This document shows positions 1 through 5,847 of a DNA stretch of 7,285 nt, piece after piece. The first letter of the stretch is position 1; each line of letters opens with the position of its first letter. The stretch comes from Clostridiales bacterium. Its GTDB lineage: Bacteria; Bacillota; Clostridia; Oscillospirales; Oscillospiraceae. Under the pieces are notes generated by a model. It did no database searches. It was given only the letters and a program-made list of their open reading frames with translations, and was not told the origin of the DNA. Position numbers and translations under genes: made by a program. The stretch covers positions 1 to 7,285 of the forward strand of contig JAJPXR010000212.1 in the NCBI GenBank assembly GCA_021205375.1. Reading direction: 5' to 3'.

Positions 1-147
1 TTATATACCAGTAATTTCAGCAAGTTTTAACAATTATTTGTTGCTCGTTACATTTTGCGCATATTTTTAGGGATTTCGCTGGTCATTCTTCTTTAAATTG
101 TTTCGTAATTTCCCTATATATGTACCTTTTCCCTGTTTTTTTGGCAC

Positions 148-176
148 TTGAATTTCTTTCCCGCCTGTGCTAACAT
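148..176 (+). promoter_or_regulatory. Candidate promoter of the dehydrogenase gene
   Basis: TTGAAT (148-153) and TAACAT (171-176) are separated by 17 bases, and the -10 is preceded by TGC (168-170), an extended -10 feature. Each hexamer matches the sigma-A consensus at 4 of 6 positions. Transcription would start near 183 and give a leader of about 115 bases. A second weak candidate, TTTAAA (92-97) with 17 bases to TATATA (115-120), lies upstream in the AT-rich tract. The choice between them is inference. Confidence 0.45.
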
Positions 177-284
177 ACAGCTCAATTCAGCCTGCCTTCC
201 TATATCTGCTATCCGGCAGCAGCCGCTTTCGACATTCACCGCGGCAGTTTTCAAGGCTGGCTCATGTTCAATCGATCACTACAG

Positions 285-290
285 AGGAGG
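285..290 (+). promoter_or_regulatory. Ribosome binding site that fixes the dehydrogenase start
   Basis: AGGAGG lies 8 bases before the ATG at 299. The open frame runs further upstream, to an ATG at 167. That upstream ATG overlaps the predicted -10 element, and the extra 44 residues do not look like the family. This Shine-Dalgarno site therefore decides the start at 299. Confidence 0.85.
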
Positions 291-298
291 ACTACACG

Positions 299-1351
299 AT
301 GAAAGGTAAAATGAAAGTTGCCCTTATGACGGACATTGGCAAGATAGGTTATACCACCCGGGATATCCCCACCCCCAAAGAGGACGAGGTTCTGGTCAAG
401 CTGGAATATGTCGGTATCTGCGGCAGCGACATCCACTATTACGAAAAAGGCCGCATCGGCGATTTCGTCGTAAATCCCCCCTTCGTGCTGGGCCACGAGG
501 CAGGCGGCACCGTGGTGGAGGTCGGCGCTAACGTGAAGCATCTGCAAGTGGGAGACCGGGTAGCCCTGGAGCCGGGCAAGACCTGTGGTCACTGCGAGTT
601 CTGCCGCACAGGGCGTTATAATCTGTGCCCCGACGTACAGTTTTTCGCTACGCCCCCAGTGGACGGTGTCTTTCAGGAATATGTGGCCCACGAAGCGGGC
701 CTGTGCTTCAAGCTGCCTGACAACGTCAGCACGATGGAGGGCGCGCTGATCGAGCCTTTGGCGGTTGGCTTCCACGCGGCCAACCAGGGCGACGCGCATC
801 CGGGGCAAATCGCCGTGGTCACCGGTGCAGGCTGCATCGGCCTCGTTTCCATGATGGCGCTGAAAGCCCGCGGCGTCTCCAAGGTCTACGTAGTGGACAT
901 CATGGAAAAACGTCTGGAAAAGGCGCTGGAATTGGGCGCGGATGGCGTGATCAACAGCAAAGAGGTGGACGCCGTAGAAAAGGTCATGGAACTGACCGGC
1001 GGCGCAGGCTGCGACCTGACCATCGAGACCGCAGGCACGGAAATCACCACCCGCCAAGCCATCCGCTTCTCCAAAAAGGGGGCCACCATCGTGTTGGTGG
1101 GATACAGTGCCTCTGGCGAAGTGACCCTGCCCATCGGCATGGCACTGGACAAGGAACTGACCTTCAAGACGGTTTTCCGTTATCGTCATATCTATCCCAT
1201 GGCCATCGACGCCGTGTCCTCCGGCCGCGTCAACCTCAAGGGGCTGGCTACCAACATTTTTGACTTTGACGACCTCCAGAACGCGATGGATCGCAGTGTG
1301 TCGGACAAGGCAAACATCGTCAAATCCGTGGTGAAGATTGCCAAAGATTAA
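299..1351 (+). CDS. Zinc-dependent sorbitol/xylitol-type dehydrogenase (MDR family)
   Basis: This 350-residue protein is a medium-chain zinc alcohol dehydrogenase of the sorbitol/xylitol dehydrogenase type. Such enzymes oxidise a polyol to a ketose with NAD+ in the cytoplasm. Likely catalytic zinc ligands are C41 (in GICGSD), H66 and E67 (in GHEAGG), with E152 (in IEPLAVG) as the family's further conserved acid. Four cysteines at 96, 99, 102 and 110 form the structural zinc site. The Rossmann fold carries GAGCIG at 176-181, where most relatives have GAGPIG, and D200 at the end of the next strand suggests NAD rather than NADP. FRYRHIYP (293-300) resembles the FRY segment of sorbitol dehydrogenases. 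Length is normal for the family. The gene stands alone, with its own promoter and leader, and converges on IS debris. The polyol used cannot be told from sequence; a general secondary alcohol or butanediol dehydrogenase is the main alternative. Confidence 0.88.
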   Translation: MKGKMKVALMTDIGKIGYTTRDIPTPKEDEVLVKLEYVGICGSDIHYYEKGRIGDFVVNPPFVLGHEAGGTVVEVGANVKHLQVGDRVALEPGKTCGHCEFCRTGRYNLCPDVQFFATPPVDGVFQEYVAHEAGLCFKLPDNVSTMEGALIEPLAVGFHAANQGDAHPGQIAVVTGAGCIGLVSMMALKARGVSKVYVVDIMEKRLEKALELGADGVINSKEVDAVEKVMELTGGAGCDLTIETAGTEITTRQAIRFSKKGATIVLVGYSASGEVTLPIGMALDKELTFKTVFRYRHIYPMAIDAVSSGRVNLKGLATNIFDFDDLQNAMDRSVSDKANIVKSVVKIAKD

Positions 1352-1634
1352 AATCGGGATCATGCTTTTGGCTCCAGGGTTTTCTGCTCCTATCCTGGGA
1401 TCCTTTGTTTGATTCTCTGAGCAGGCCATCCATTTTGCTTTTGCTTTTTGTGGCGGCACGCTCGGCGTATCTGAAAAATCAGTGAAGTTCGTCATCTTAT
1501 TGCTGCGGCAATTAAATAAAGATAGCCCGCTTTGGTTCCCGCCCACAAAAGGAAGCAATTATAGATAGAAAGTACAAATTTACACTGATTATCTGCACTT
1601 TTATGCCTGAGCCAGATTAGACAATTATCGATTC
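1352..1634. other. Non-coding stretch after the dehydrogenase
   Basis: I see no supported gene here. A weak inverted repeat (CCAGG/CCTGG, about 1374-1398) lies just after the dehydrogenase stop but has no convincing T-run, so I do not call it a terminator. The 3' part is AT-rich and leads into transposase debris. A 10-bp inverted repeat, CGGCAATTAA at 1506-1515 and TTAATTGCCG at 1635-1644, brackets about 140 bases. A repeat of this size and spacing may be chance. Confidence 0.5.
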
Positions 1635-1886
1635 TTAATTGCCGAAGTAATATATTCCGAGTTTATAGTCCCTTTTTGCACCTGCACTCTGTGGGTAGGC
1701 TTTGACAGAGGTGCTGTCTATACTGAGATTTTCAAGGTCAGCATCTGCGTTCAGCGCATGGAAAACTGCTTCAAGCACGCCAGTATTTCTCCACTTGCAA
1801 AATCGGCTGTAAACGCTCTGATGTGGCGGATAATGTTCAGGAAGTTCTTCCCATGCAGAGCCGCTTCGTGCCAGTCAAAGCGTTGC
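1635..1886 (-). pseudogene. IS5-family transposase remnant
   Basis: Read on the minus strand from about 1886 to a TAA at 1637-1635, the translation contains LARSGSAWEELPEHYPP, then QSVYSRFCKWRNTGVLEAVF, ALNADADLENLSIDSTSVKA and a final SAGAK. This order matches the N-terminal helical region of IS5-family transposases (ARSG-W--LP, VY-RF--W) running into the first catalytic Asp motif (LSIDSTSVKA). An in-frame TGA at 1877-1875 sits where relatives have Trp (LW-LARSG), consistent with a TGG to TGA change. Homology stops after SAGAK, at about 1672, well before the second Asp and the Glu of the DDE triad. The 5' end of the gene is also missing. Only about a third of a normal transposase is present, so this is dead. 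Family assignment is from motif recall. Confidence 0.75.
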
Positions 1887-2060
1887 ATCTGGTACCTTTG
1901 AAGCAGCTTCAGGTATTTTTACAGGAATATGCAGATAGGTACGTTTTCCATCGCGGTCTGTAGTGGTGTGCCGGAGAACACCGCCGCGAGGACAGGTGTA
2001 TATATCTGCCGCAGGATCGTAAGTATATTCCAACGGCTTATATTGGTTCTTCTTTCCTTT
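1878..2060 (-). pseudogene. Fragment of a second transposase (IS1182-like middle region)
   Basis: On the minus strand, in the same frame as the IS5 remnant and immediately upstream of it, lie KGKKNQYKPLEYTYDPAAD and then IYTCPRGGVLRHTTTDRDGK. A Y-D---D-Y-CP-G--L----T-R-G pattern is typical of the insertion found in the middle of IS1182-type (and some IS5/IS4-type) DDE transposases, not of the N-terminal region that follows it here. The order is therefore wrong for a single gene and suggests two elements joined at roughly 1890-1930. A TAG at 2063-2061 interrupts the frame on the 5' side. Just upstream, the minus-strand frame ending RLHHTR at the TAG may be a degenerate continuation. Nothing here can encode an active enzyme. 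Confidence 0.55.
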
Positions 2061-2183
2061 CTATCGAGTATGGTGAAGCCGTGGAGTGCGCTCATAGACA
2101 TCTGAACAGCCGCCCACTGCTTTGATCGTCATGGCAACCAGCATGGAGCTTACGGCGACGATGTGCGCTGCCGGGCCACATGT

Positions 2184-2237
2184 TCGACCAAAATTCGTGA
2201 TTTTGGTCGAGAGCCTGTCGTTTTTCGACAGGCTCTC
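2184..2237. repeat. Two tandem perfect hairpins
   Basis: TCGACCAAAAT (2184-2194) pairs with ATTTTGGTCGA (2200-2210) across a 5-base loop, giving 11 bp. It is followed directly by GAGCCTGTCG (2211-2220), five T, and CGACAGGCTC (2226-2235), which is a 10-bp stem that extends to 12 bp using 2209-2210 and 2236-2237. The two share two bases, so their full forms compete. Neither has a T-run after it on either strand, so they do not look like ordinary terminators. They could be a REP/MITE-like palindrome or part of a structured RNA. Confidence 0.8.
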
Positions 2238-2285
2238 AAACAGACGTTTGCATAGCCCAACGGTGTCCAATGGCAGCCATCCATC

Positions 2286-2351
2286 TCCGCTTTCCTCCAA
2301 TAAAATGACCCACATCGCAGGAAAACCGGCAGATGTGGGTCGGAGAGCGGA
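2286..2351. repeat. Long interrupted hairpin with one-sided bulges
   Basis: TCCGCT (2286-2291), CTCC (2295-2298) and GACCCACATC (2307-2316) pair in order with AGCGGA (2346-2351), GGAG (2342-2345) and GATGTGGGTC (2332-2341). That makes 20 bp. The right arm is uninterrupted, while the left arm has bulges of 3 and 8 bases. The apical loop is 15 bases. The inner 10 bp are certain as sequence; whether the outer helices form is inference. No coding gene explains it. Confidence 0.65.
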
Positions 2352-2380
2352 AAACCATTCACAAAAGAACTCAAACGGGT

Positions 2381-2428
2381 CAGGCGGTCATCCGAGCGTC
2401 CAACCGTTCGGATGTGCCGACCTGCCTG
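2381..2428. repeat. Second interrupted hairpin
   Basis: CAGGC (2381-2385), GGT (2386-2388) and CATCCGAGCG (2389-2398) pair with GCCTG (2424-2428), ACC (2420-2422) and CGTTCGGATG (2405-2414), with one G-U pair in the top helix on the + strand. The left arm is continuous; the right arm has bulges of 5 and 1 bases. The loop TCCAAC is 6 bases. It sits between the previous hairpin and the terminator-like stem at 2433-2470. Confidence 0.55.
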
Positions 2429-2432
2429 CATG

Positions 2433-2482
2433 GAACAGCAGCTCCAACCTTCTCGTTGGAGCTGCTGTTCGTGCGTTTTTTT
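2433..2482 (+). terminator. Terminator-like 16-bp hairpin at the end of the PTS gene
   Basis: GAACAGCAGCTCCAAC (2433-2448) pairs perfectly with 2455-2470 across the loop CTTCTC. On the + strand it is followed, after GTGCG, by seven T (2476-2482). This would be an intrinsic terminator for rightward transcripts coming out of the hairpin region, though the 5-base gap before the T-run is longer than usual. For the leftward PTS mRNA it lies 10 bases after the stop and is preceded by an A-run, with no U-run after it. It may serve there as a 3'-end stabilising or bidirectional stem. The last bases overlap the PTS stop codon. Confidence 0.65.
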
Positions 2483-4370
2483 ACTTGCAGACGACCAGTT
2501 TTTCCATCTGCTTTGCCGGGCCTGTTTTCTCCACCTGGAAGGTGTCGAACTCGTCCGCGTTGCAGATCAGCACCGCCGTGGTGGTGCTGTACCCAGCCTT
2601 CCTAATCTCATCCATGGAGAAGCGGAGCAGGACCTGACCGGCCTTGACGGTGTCGCCCTCGGCGACCTGCGGCTCGAAGCCCTTCCCGTTCATGGCAACG
2701 GTGTCAATGCCCACATGGATGAGCATTTCCAGTCCGTCGTTGGAGCTGATACCCACAGCGTGTTTGGTCTCGGCCACGGTGGAGATGGTGCCGTCGAAGG
2801 GGGCCACGACCACACCTGTGGTCGGCTCGATGCCTACGCCGTCGCCCAGCGCGCCGGAGGCGAAGGTGGCGTCGGGAATGTCAGCGCGGGCGATGACGTT
2901 GCCCTCGACGGGACAGTAGACGGTGTTCGACTCTGTCTCGATGGCGGGAGAGGCAGGCTCCTTTTTGGCGGGTTCGTCCTCCTCGTCACGGAAAACCGCG
3001 AAGCACAGCGCAAAGGCAATGCCGCCGGAGATGAGCAGCAGGATGGCGTAGGGGAGAATGTAGTGGGAATCCACGATCAGGAAACCGGGGATGCCGGTGA
3101 CGCCATAGGCATTGGCGCCGATGTTCATGATGGTTCCGAACGCTGCGCCGATGGCGCCGCCGATCATGCCGCAAATCAGGGGCCTCATGTAACGCAGGTT
3201 GACGCCGAAGATGGCCGGTTCCGTGATGCCCAGGGACGCGGACAGGGCGGAGGGGATGGCGATGGTGCGGTTCTTGGCCTTCTTGGTCTTGAGCGCCACG
3301 GCCAGACACGCGCCGCACTGGGCAAAGTTGGCGGCGGAGGCGATGGGCATCCAGATGTTCAGAGAACCTTCGGACAGCAGACCGGCCTCAATGACATTGT
3401 ACATATGATGGATACCGCAGACCACGGTCAGCGGATAAATCGCGCCCATGACCAGCGCGCCCAGGCCGAAGGGCAGGGTGATCAGCCAGCTTGCGAAAGA
3501 CAGCACATAGGTCTCCAGAGTGGAGAACACGGGGCCGATGGTGGTGAAGGTCAGGAAGGTGGTCACCAGCACCGTCACCAGCGGGGTAACGAACAAGTCG
3601 ATGACCTCCGGGACGATTTTATGCAGCTGTTTTTCCAGCCAGCACATGAAGTAAACAGCGATGATGACCGGGATGACGTGGCCCTGGTAGCCCACGGCCC
3701 GGACGTTGCCCCAGGTGAAGCCGCCGATGGTGATGTTCAACAGATTCCACACCGGGATGTCGCTGGAGGCCATGCCTGCGACCGACCAGGCATTGATGAG
3801 GTTGCTGTGGATCATCGCCAGACCGATGACCGCGCCCAGGAACAGGTTGCCGCCGAACACGCGGGCGGCGGAGATAGCCACCAGCACCGGCAGGTAGGAG
3901 AAGGCGGTGCCCGAAATCATATCCAGGAAGGAATACCAGCCGGTGTCGGCAAAGGTGGGGATGGCGTTGCCCAGCGCCTCCACCAGGCCCATCATCAGGC
4001 CGGAGGCGACGATGGCGGGCAGAATGGGTACAAACACGTCGCCCAGCGCCTTGACCATCCGCTTGGGCAGTGGCTGAGACGCGGCGGCGGCGGCCTTTAC
4101 GTCGTCCTTGGTGGCGGCGGTCATGCCGGAGATGTCCAGAAACTCGTCATACACCTTGTTCACGGTGCCGGTGCCGATGATGATCTGGAGCTGACCGTTG
4201 GAGCTGAACACGCCCTTGACGCCGTCGATGTCCTCCAGAACCTTCATGTCCACCTTGCTGTTGTCCTTGGTCACCAGACGAAGCCGGGTTGCGCAGTGGG
4301 CTGCGCTGACCAGATTTTCCCGTTTGCCCACGGTATCATAAATTTCCTGGGCACACTTGCGGTAATCCAT
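2481..4370 (-). CDS. PTS permease EIIBCA, sucrose/trehalose type (glucose superfamily)
   Basis: This 629-residue membrane permease imports a sugar and phosphorylates it with phosphate passed from HPr. Domains run B-C-A. EIIB spans about 1-85, with the phospho-cysteine C26 in SAAHCATRLRL. The EIIC membrane domain spans about 105-460 and has GITEPAIFGVNLRY at 381-394, the signature near the sugar site. A charged, proline-containing linker covers about 461-482. EIIA spans about 483-620, with H537 (in KHAVG) and the likely phospho-histidine H552 (in LIHVGIDTV). FGVNLRY favours the sucrose/trehalose subgroup over the beta-glucoside subgroup (usually YGV-L-Y). The start is supported by GGAGG 7 bases upstream (4378-4382). 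The promoter and a cre-like operator lie just upstream, shared divergently with the HAD gene. No glycoside-phosphate hydrolase or antiterminator lies beside it, so sucrose, trehalose or another sugar cannot be chosen. Confidence 0.93.
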   Translation of the reverse strand: MDYRKCAQEIYDTVGKRENLVSAAHCATRLRLVTKDNSKVDMKVLEDIDGVKGVFSSNGQLQIIIGTGTVNKVYDEFLDISGMTAATKDDVKAAAAASQPLPKRMVKALGDVFVPILPAIVASGLMMGLVEALGNAIPTFADTGWYSFLDMISGTAFSYLPVLVAISAARVFGGNLFLGAVIGLAMIHSNLINAWSVAGMASSDIPVWNLLNITIGGFTWGNVRAVGYQGHVIPVIIAVYFMCWLEKQLHKIVPEVIDLFVTPLVTVLVTTFLTFTTIGPVFSTLETYVLSFASWLITLPFGLGALVMGAIYPLTVVCGIHHMYNVIEAGLLSEGSLNIWMPIASAANFAQCGACLAVALKTKKAKNRTIAIPSALSASLGITEPAIFGVNLRYMRPLICGMIGGAIGAAFGTIMNIGANAYGVTGIPGFLIVDSHYILPYAILLLISGGIAFALCFAVFRDEEDEPAKKEPASPAIETESNTVYCPVEGNVIARADIPDATFASGALGDGVGIEPTTGVVVAPFDGTISTVAETKHAVGISSNDGLEMLIHVGIDTVAMNGKGFEPQVAEGDTVKAGQVLLRFSMDEIRKAGYSTTTAVLICNADEFDTFQVEKTGPAKQMEKLVVCK

Positions 4371-4408
4371 TGAGAGTCCTCCTTTTCAAACTTTTCTTTG
4401 TCTTGCTT

Positions 4409-4426
4409 GTTGAAATCGTTTTCAAC
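4409..4426 (-). promoter_or_regulatory. cre-like operator in the PTS promoter
   Basis: GTTGAAATCGTTTTCAAC is palindromic at 16 of 18 positions, with central CG. Its core TGAAATCGTTTTCA (4411-4424) fits the CcpA cre pattern TGWNANCGNTNWCA at every fixed position. It begins 10 bases after the -10 element, so it covers the early transcribed region, where a LacI-family repressor or CcpA would block transcription. Whether CcpA or a dedicated sugar repressor binds cannot be told. Confidence 0.8.
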
Positions 4427-4436
4427 TGATGCGCTT

Positions 4437-4465
4437 ATTATAGGCAATCAGCTCGACTTTGTAAA
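4437..4465 (-). promoter_or_regulatory. PTS promoter
   Basis: On the minus strand, TTTACA (4465-4460) is followed after 17 bases by a perfect TATAAT (4442-4437). Transcription would start near 4430, about 60 bases before the ATG. The -35 sits in the 10-mer ACTTTACAAA, which is also found at the HAD promoter. Confidence 0.85.
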
Positions 4466-4466
4466 G

Positions 4467-4479
4467 TGGCATTTTGCCA
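4467..4479. promoter_or_regulatory. Small palindrome beside the PTS -35
   Basis: TGGCA (4467-4471) and TGCCA (4475-4479) are separated by TTT and lie one base upstream of the PTS -35 box. The position would suit an activator or second regulator. The repeat is short, so a role is only suggested. Confidence 0.35.
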
Positions 4480-4536
4480 AAAAATTCGCCCAAATTTTTG
4501 TGCACATTCACGAAAAATAAAACAGCCTTCAGAAAA

Positions 4537-4554
4537 GAATAAGAATAAGAATAA
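4537..4554. repeat. Hexanucleotide repeat GAATAA x3
   Basis: Three perfect consecutive copies of GAATAA lie in the middle of the divergent intergenic region, outside both core promoters. Short tandem repeats like this can change copy number by slippage; any effect on expression is speculation. Confidence 0.85.
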
Positions 4555-4625
4555 ATTCAATGGAAAGTGCTTTTATTTAGGAAAACTATCGTGATTTGAA
4601 CGCATAAATTCAGAGCCATTCCTTT

Positions 4626-4640
4626 TGCAAAGCGTTTGCA
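4626..4640. promoter_or_regulatory. Palindrome upstream of the HAD promoter
   Basis: TGCAAA (4626-4631) and TTTGCA (4635-4640) are perfect inverted arms around GCG. The GCAAA-CG-TTTGC look recalls operators of LacI-family sugar regulators, but with an odd 3-base centre. It ends 25 bases before the HAD -35, so it could be an upstream or looping site that works with the operator at 4705-4722. Confidence 0.45.
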
Positions 4641-4665
4641 GAGAAAAAATTCTGGCGGAATCTAC

Positions 4666-4693
4666 TTTACAAAACGGGAAAACCTGCTATACT
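4666..4693 (+). promoter_or_regulatory. HAD phosphatase promoter
   Basis: TTTACA (4666-4671), a 16-base spacer and TATACT (4688-4693), with TGC just before the -10 (4685-4687). Start of transcription is expected near 4700. The -35 context ACTTTACAAA is identical over 10 bases to that of the divergent PTS promoter. Confidence 0.8.
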
Positions 4694-4704
4694 ATTCTCC
4701 ATAA

Positions 4705-4722
4705 GTTGAAATCGGTTACACT
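4705..4722 (+). promoter_or_regulatory. cre-like operator in the HAD promoter
   Basis: GTTGAAATCGGTTACACT shares its first ten bases, GTTGAAATCG, with the PTS operator. Its core TGAAATCGGTTACA (4707-4720) fits TGWNANCGNTNWCA at all fixed positions, although the outer symmetry is weaker. It starts 11 bases after the -10, the same placement as at the PTS promoter, which points to one shared LacI-family regulator or CcpA. Confidence 0.75.
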
Positions 4723-4781
4723 ATACTCTTGTCAATGGTGGACGAATTTCACATGAAAACGCATCGTAATGGAGGTTATCT

Positions 4782-5612
4782 ATGGAACCCAAACTGATTT
4801 TTCTGGATATTGACGGAACGCTGACCGAACCGGGGAAAAACGTCCCGCCGGACTCCGCCTTGGAAGCGATCCGCAAGGCGCAGGCCATTGGCAACCGGGT
4901 GTTCCTCTGCACGGGGCGAAACATGGCAATGGTGCAGCCGCTGCTCCACTATGGGTTCGATGGCGTGGTAGCCAGCGCCGGCGGTTACGTCACCTGCGGC
5001 GACCAGGTGCTTTACGACCACCCCATGCCGGAGGCGGATGTGGCAGATGCGATGGAGCTTTTCAAGAAGAACGGCGTTTACCGCACGCTGGAATGTCTGG
5101 ACGCCACCTATACCGACAGCGGCCTGGGAGATTTTCTCTCCGGCACCGAGGGCGTTGAGGCGAACAGCGAACTGATCCGCTGGCGGGAGGCTTGCAGCAA
5201 AAATCTGGGAATGCTGCCAATGGAAGAGTTTGCCGGTCAGCCCGTCTACAAAATCGTCCTCATGTGCAATACGTCCGCGCAGCTTCTGCCCGCCAGGGCA
5301 AGGCTGGAGCAGGACTACCTCTTTTGTATGCAGGACATGGGCGCTCAGGGCTTTCTCAACGGTGAGCTGATCCACCGGGATTTCGACAAGGGAACAGGCA
5401 TCCGCCGGGTGTGTGAGACGCTTCACGTGCCGCCGTGTCATACCTATGGCTTTGGGGACAGCATGAACGATTTGGAGATGTTCCGTGCCGTCGGTATCAG
5501 CATTTGCATGGAAAACGGCGGCCCCCTCCCGAAAAAGATGGCCACCAGTGTTTGCCGTGCCGTGACAGACGATGGACTCTATCACGCGTTTGAAACGTTA
5601 AAGCTGTTTTGA
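4782..5612 (+). CDS. Cof-type HAD-IIB family sugar-phosphatase-like hydrolase
   Basis: This 276-residue cytoplasmic protein belongs to the Cof/HAD-IIB hydrolases, which mostly dephosphorylate small sugar phosphates or similar metabolites. All four HAD motifs are present: motif I DIDGT with D9 as nucleophile and D11 as general acid/base; motif II T44 in CTGRN; motif III K203 in FDKGTGI; and motif IV GDSMND with D226 and D230 for magnesium. The region between motifs II and III (about 85-190) is the C2 cap that sets the substrate. Length is typical. The start is fixed by GGAGG (4771-4775) 6 bases upstream. It is divergent from the PTS permease with a matching promoter and operator, so a role on a phosphate ester made by or derived from that transporter is plausible. 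A detoxifying or flavin/pyridoxal phosphatase role cannot be excluded. Confidence 0.9.
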   Translation: MEPKLIFLDIDGTLTEPGKNVPPDSALEAIRKAQAIGNRVFLCTGRNMAMVQPLLHYGFDGVVASAGGYVTCGDQVLYDHPMPEADVADAMELFKKNGVYRTLECLDATYTDSGLGDFLSGTEGVEANSELIRWREACSKNLGMLPMEEFAGQPVYKIVLMCNTSAQLLPARARLEQDYLFCMQDMGAQGFLNGELIHRDFDKGTGIRRVCETLHVPPCHTYGFGDSMNDLEMFRAVGISICMENGGPLPKKMATSVCRAVTDDGLYHAFETLKLF

Positions 5613-5725
5613 CGGCGCAAAAGCCGGGATAGTGATACGACACCGCCATCTCCGGGCGCACCACTCGCAGAGTTCTTGAAACGCTGTAGTTTGACTGTAT
5701 CCAGGCAGCGTGTACCAGAAAACCA

Positions 5726-5765
5726 GCGCCGCTGTCCTGACAGCTCAGGATAGCGGCGCATTTTT
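5726..5765 (+). terminator. Intrinsic terminator after the HAD gene
   Basis: GCGCCGCTGTCCTGA (5726-5740) pairs with TCAGGATAGCGGCGC (5745-5759) as a 15-bp stem with one G-U pair and the loop CAGC, followed by A and five T (5761-5765). It lies about 115 bases after the HAD stop. On the opposite strand the stem is preceded by an A-run and followed by TGGTTTTC, so it may also stop leftward MATE transcripts. Confidence 0.85.
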
Positions 5766-5775
5766 GCCAAGAAAC

Positions 5776-5805
5776 CGGCAGCTTCCTATGTATAGGCCGT
5801 TGCCG
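5776..5805. repeat. Inverted repeat between HAD terminator and MATE
   Basis: CGGCA (5776-5780) and CCTAT (5785-5789) face ATAGG (5792-5796) and TGCCG (5801-5805), with symmetric 4-base interruptions. The two-base centre is too tight for an RNA hairpin without opening a pair. It could be a protein-binding palindrome or a weak 3' stem of the MATE mRNA. No T-run follows. Confidence 0.35.
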
Positions 5806-5847
5806 TTCTCGTTATCACTTTAATTTTACGGTTGAGCGCCACGGACG

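Noticed and set aside
267..280. TTCAATCGATCACT as a third cre-like operator before the dehydrogenase
   Set aside because: It misses fixed cre positions at both ends and overlaps the start of the ribosome binding region, so it is not supported.
167..298. N-terminal extension of the dehydrogenase to the ATG at 167
   Set aside because: The ATG at 167 overlaps the predicted -10 and has no good Shine-Dalgarno; the extra 44 residues do not resemble the family, and AGGAGG is placed for the ATG at 299.
251..1558. 435-codon open frame on - across the dehydrogenase gene
   Set aside because: It is antisense to the recognised zinc dehydrogenase, with no ribosome binding site I could support and no recognisable domain.
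1506..1644. 10-bp inverted repeat bracketing about 140 bases as a MITE
   Set aside because: Arms of 10 bp at this spacing are expected about once by chance in a window of this size, and no target duplication is visible.
1875..1877. In-frame TGA in the transposase remnant as a recoded codon
   Set aside because: The gene lacks both ends and most catalytic residues, so a TGG to TGA decay mutation is the simpler reading.
2412..4373. 653-codon open frame on + across the whole PTS gene
   Set aside because: It is exactly antisense to a clearly recognised EIIBCA protein. Its translation is rich in His, Gly and Asp with no domain, as expected from the complement of a GC-rich gene.
4735..4798. Short leader peptide frame overlapping the HAD start
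   Set aside because: It has no ribosome binding site of its own and overlaps the strong HAD Shine-Dalgarno and start; no regulatory codon run is seen.
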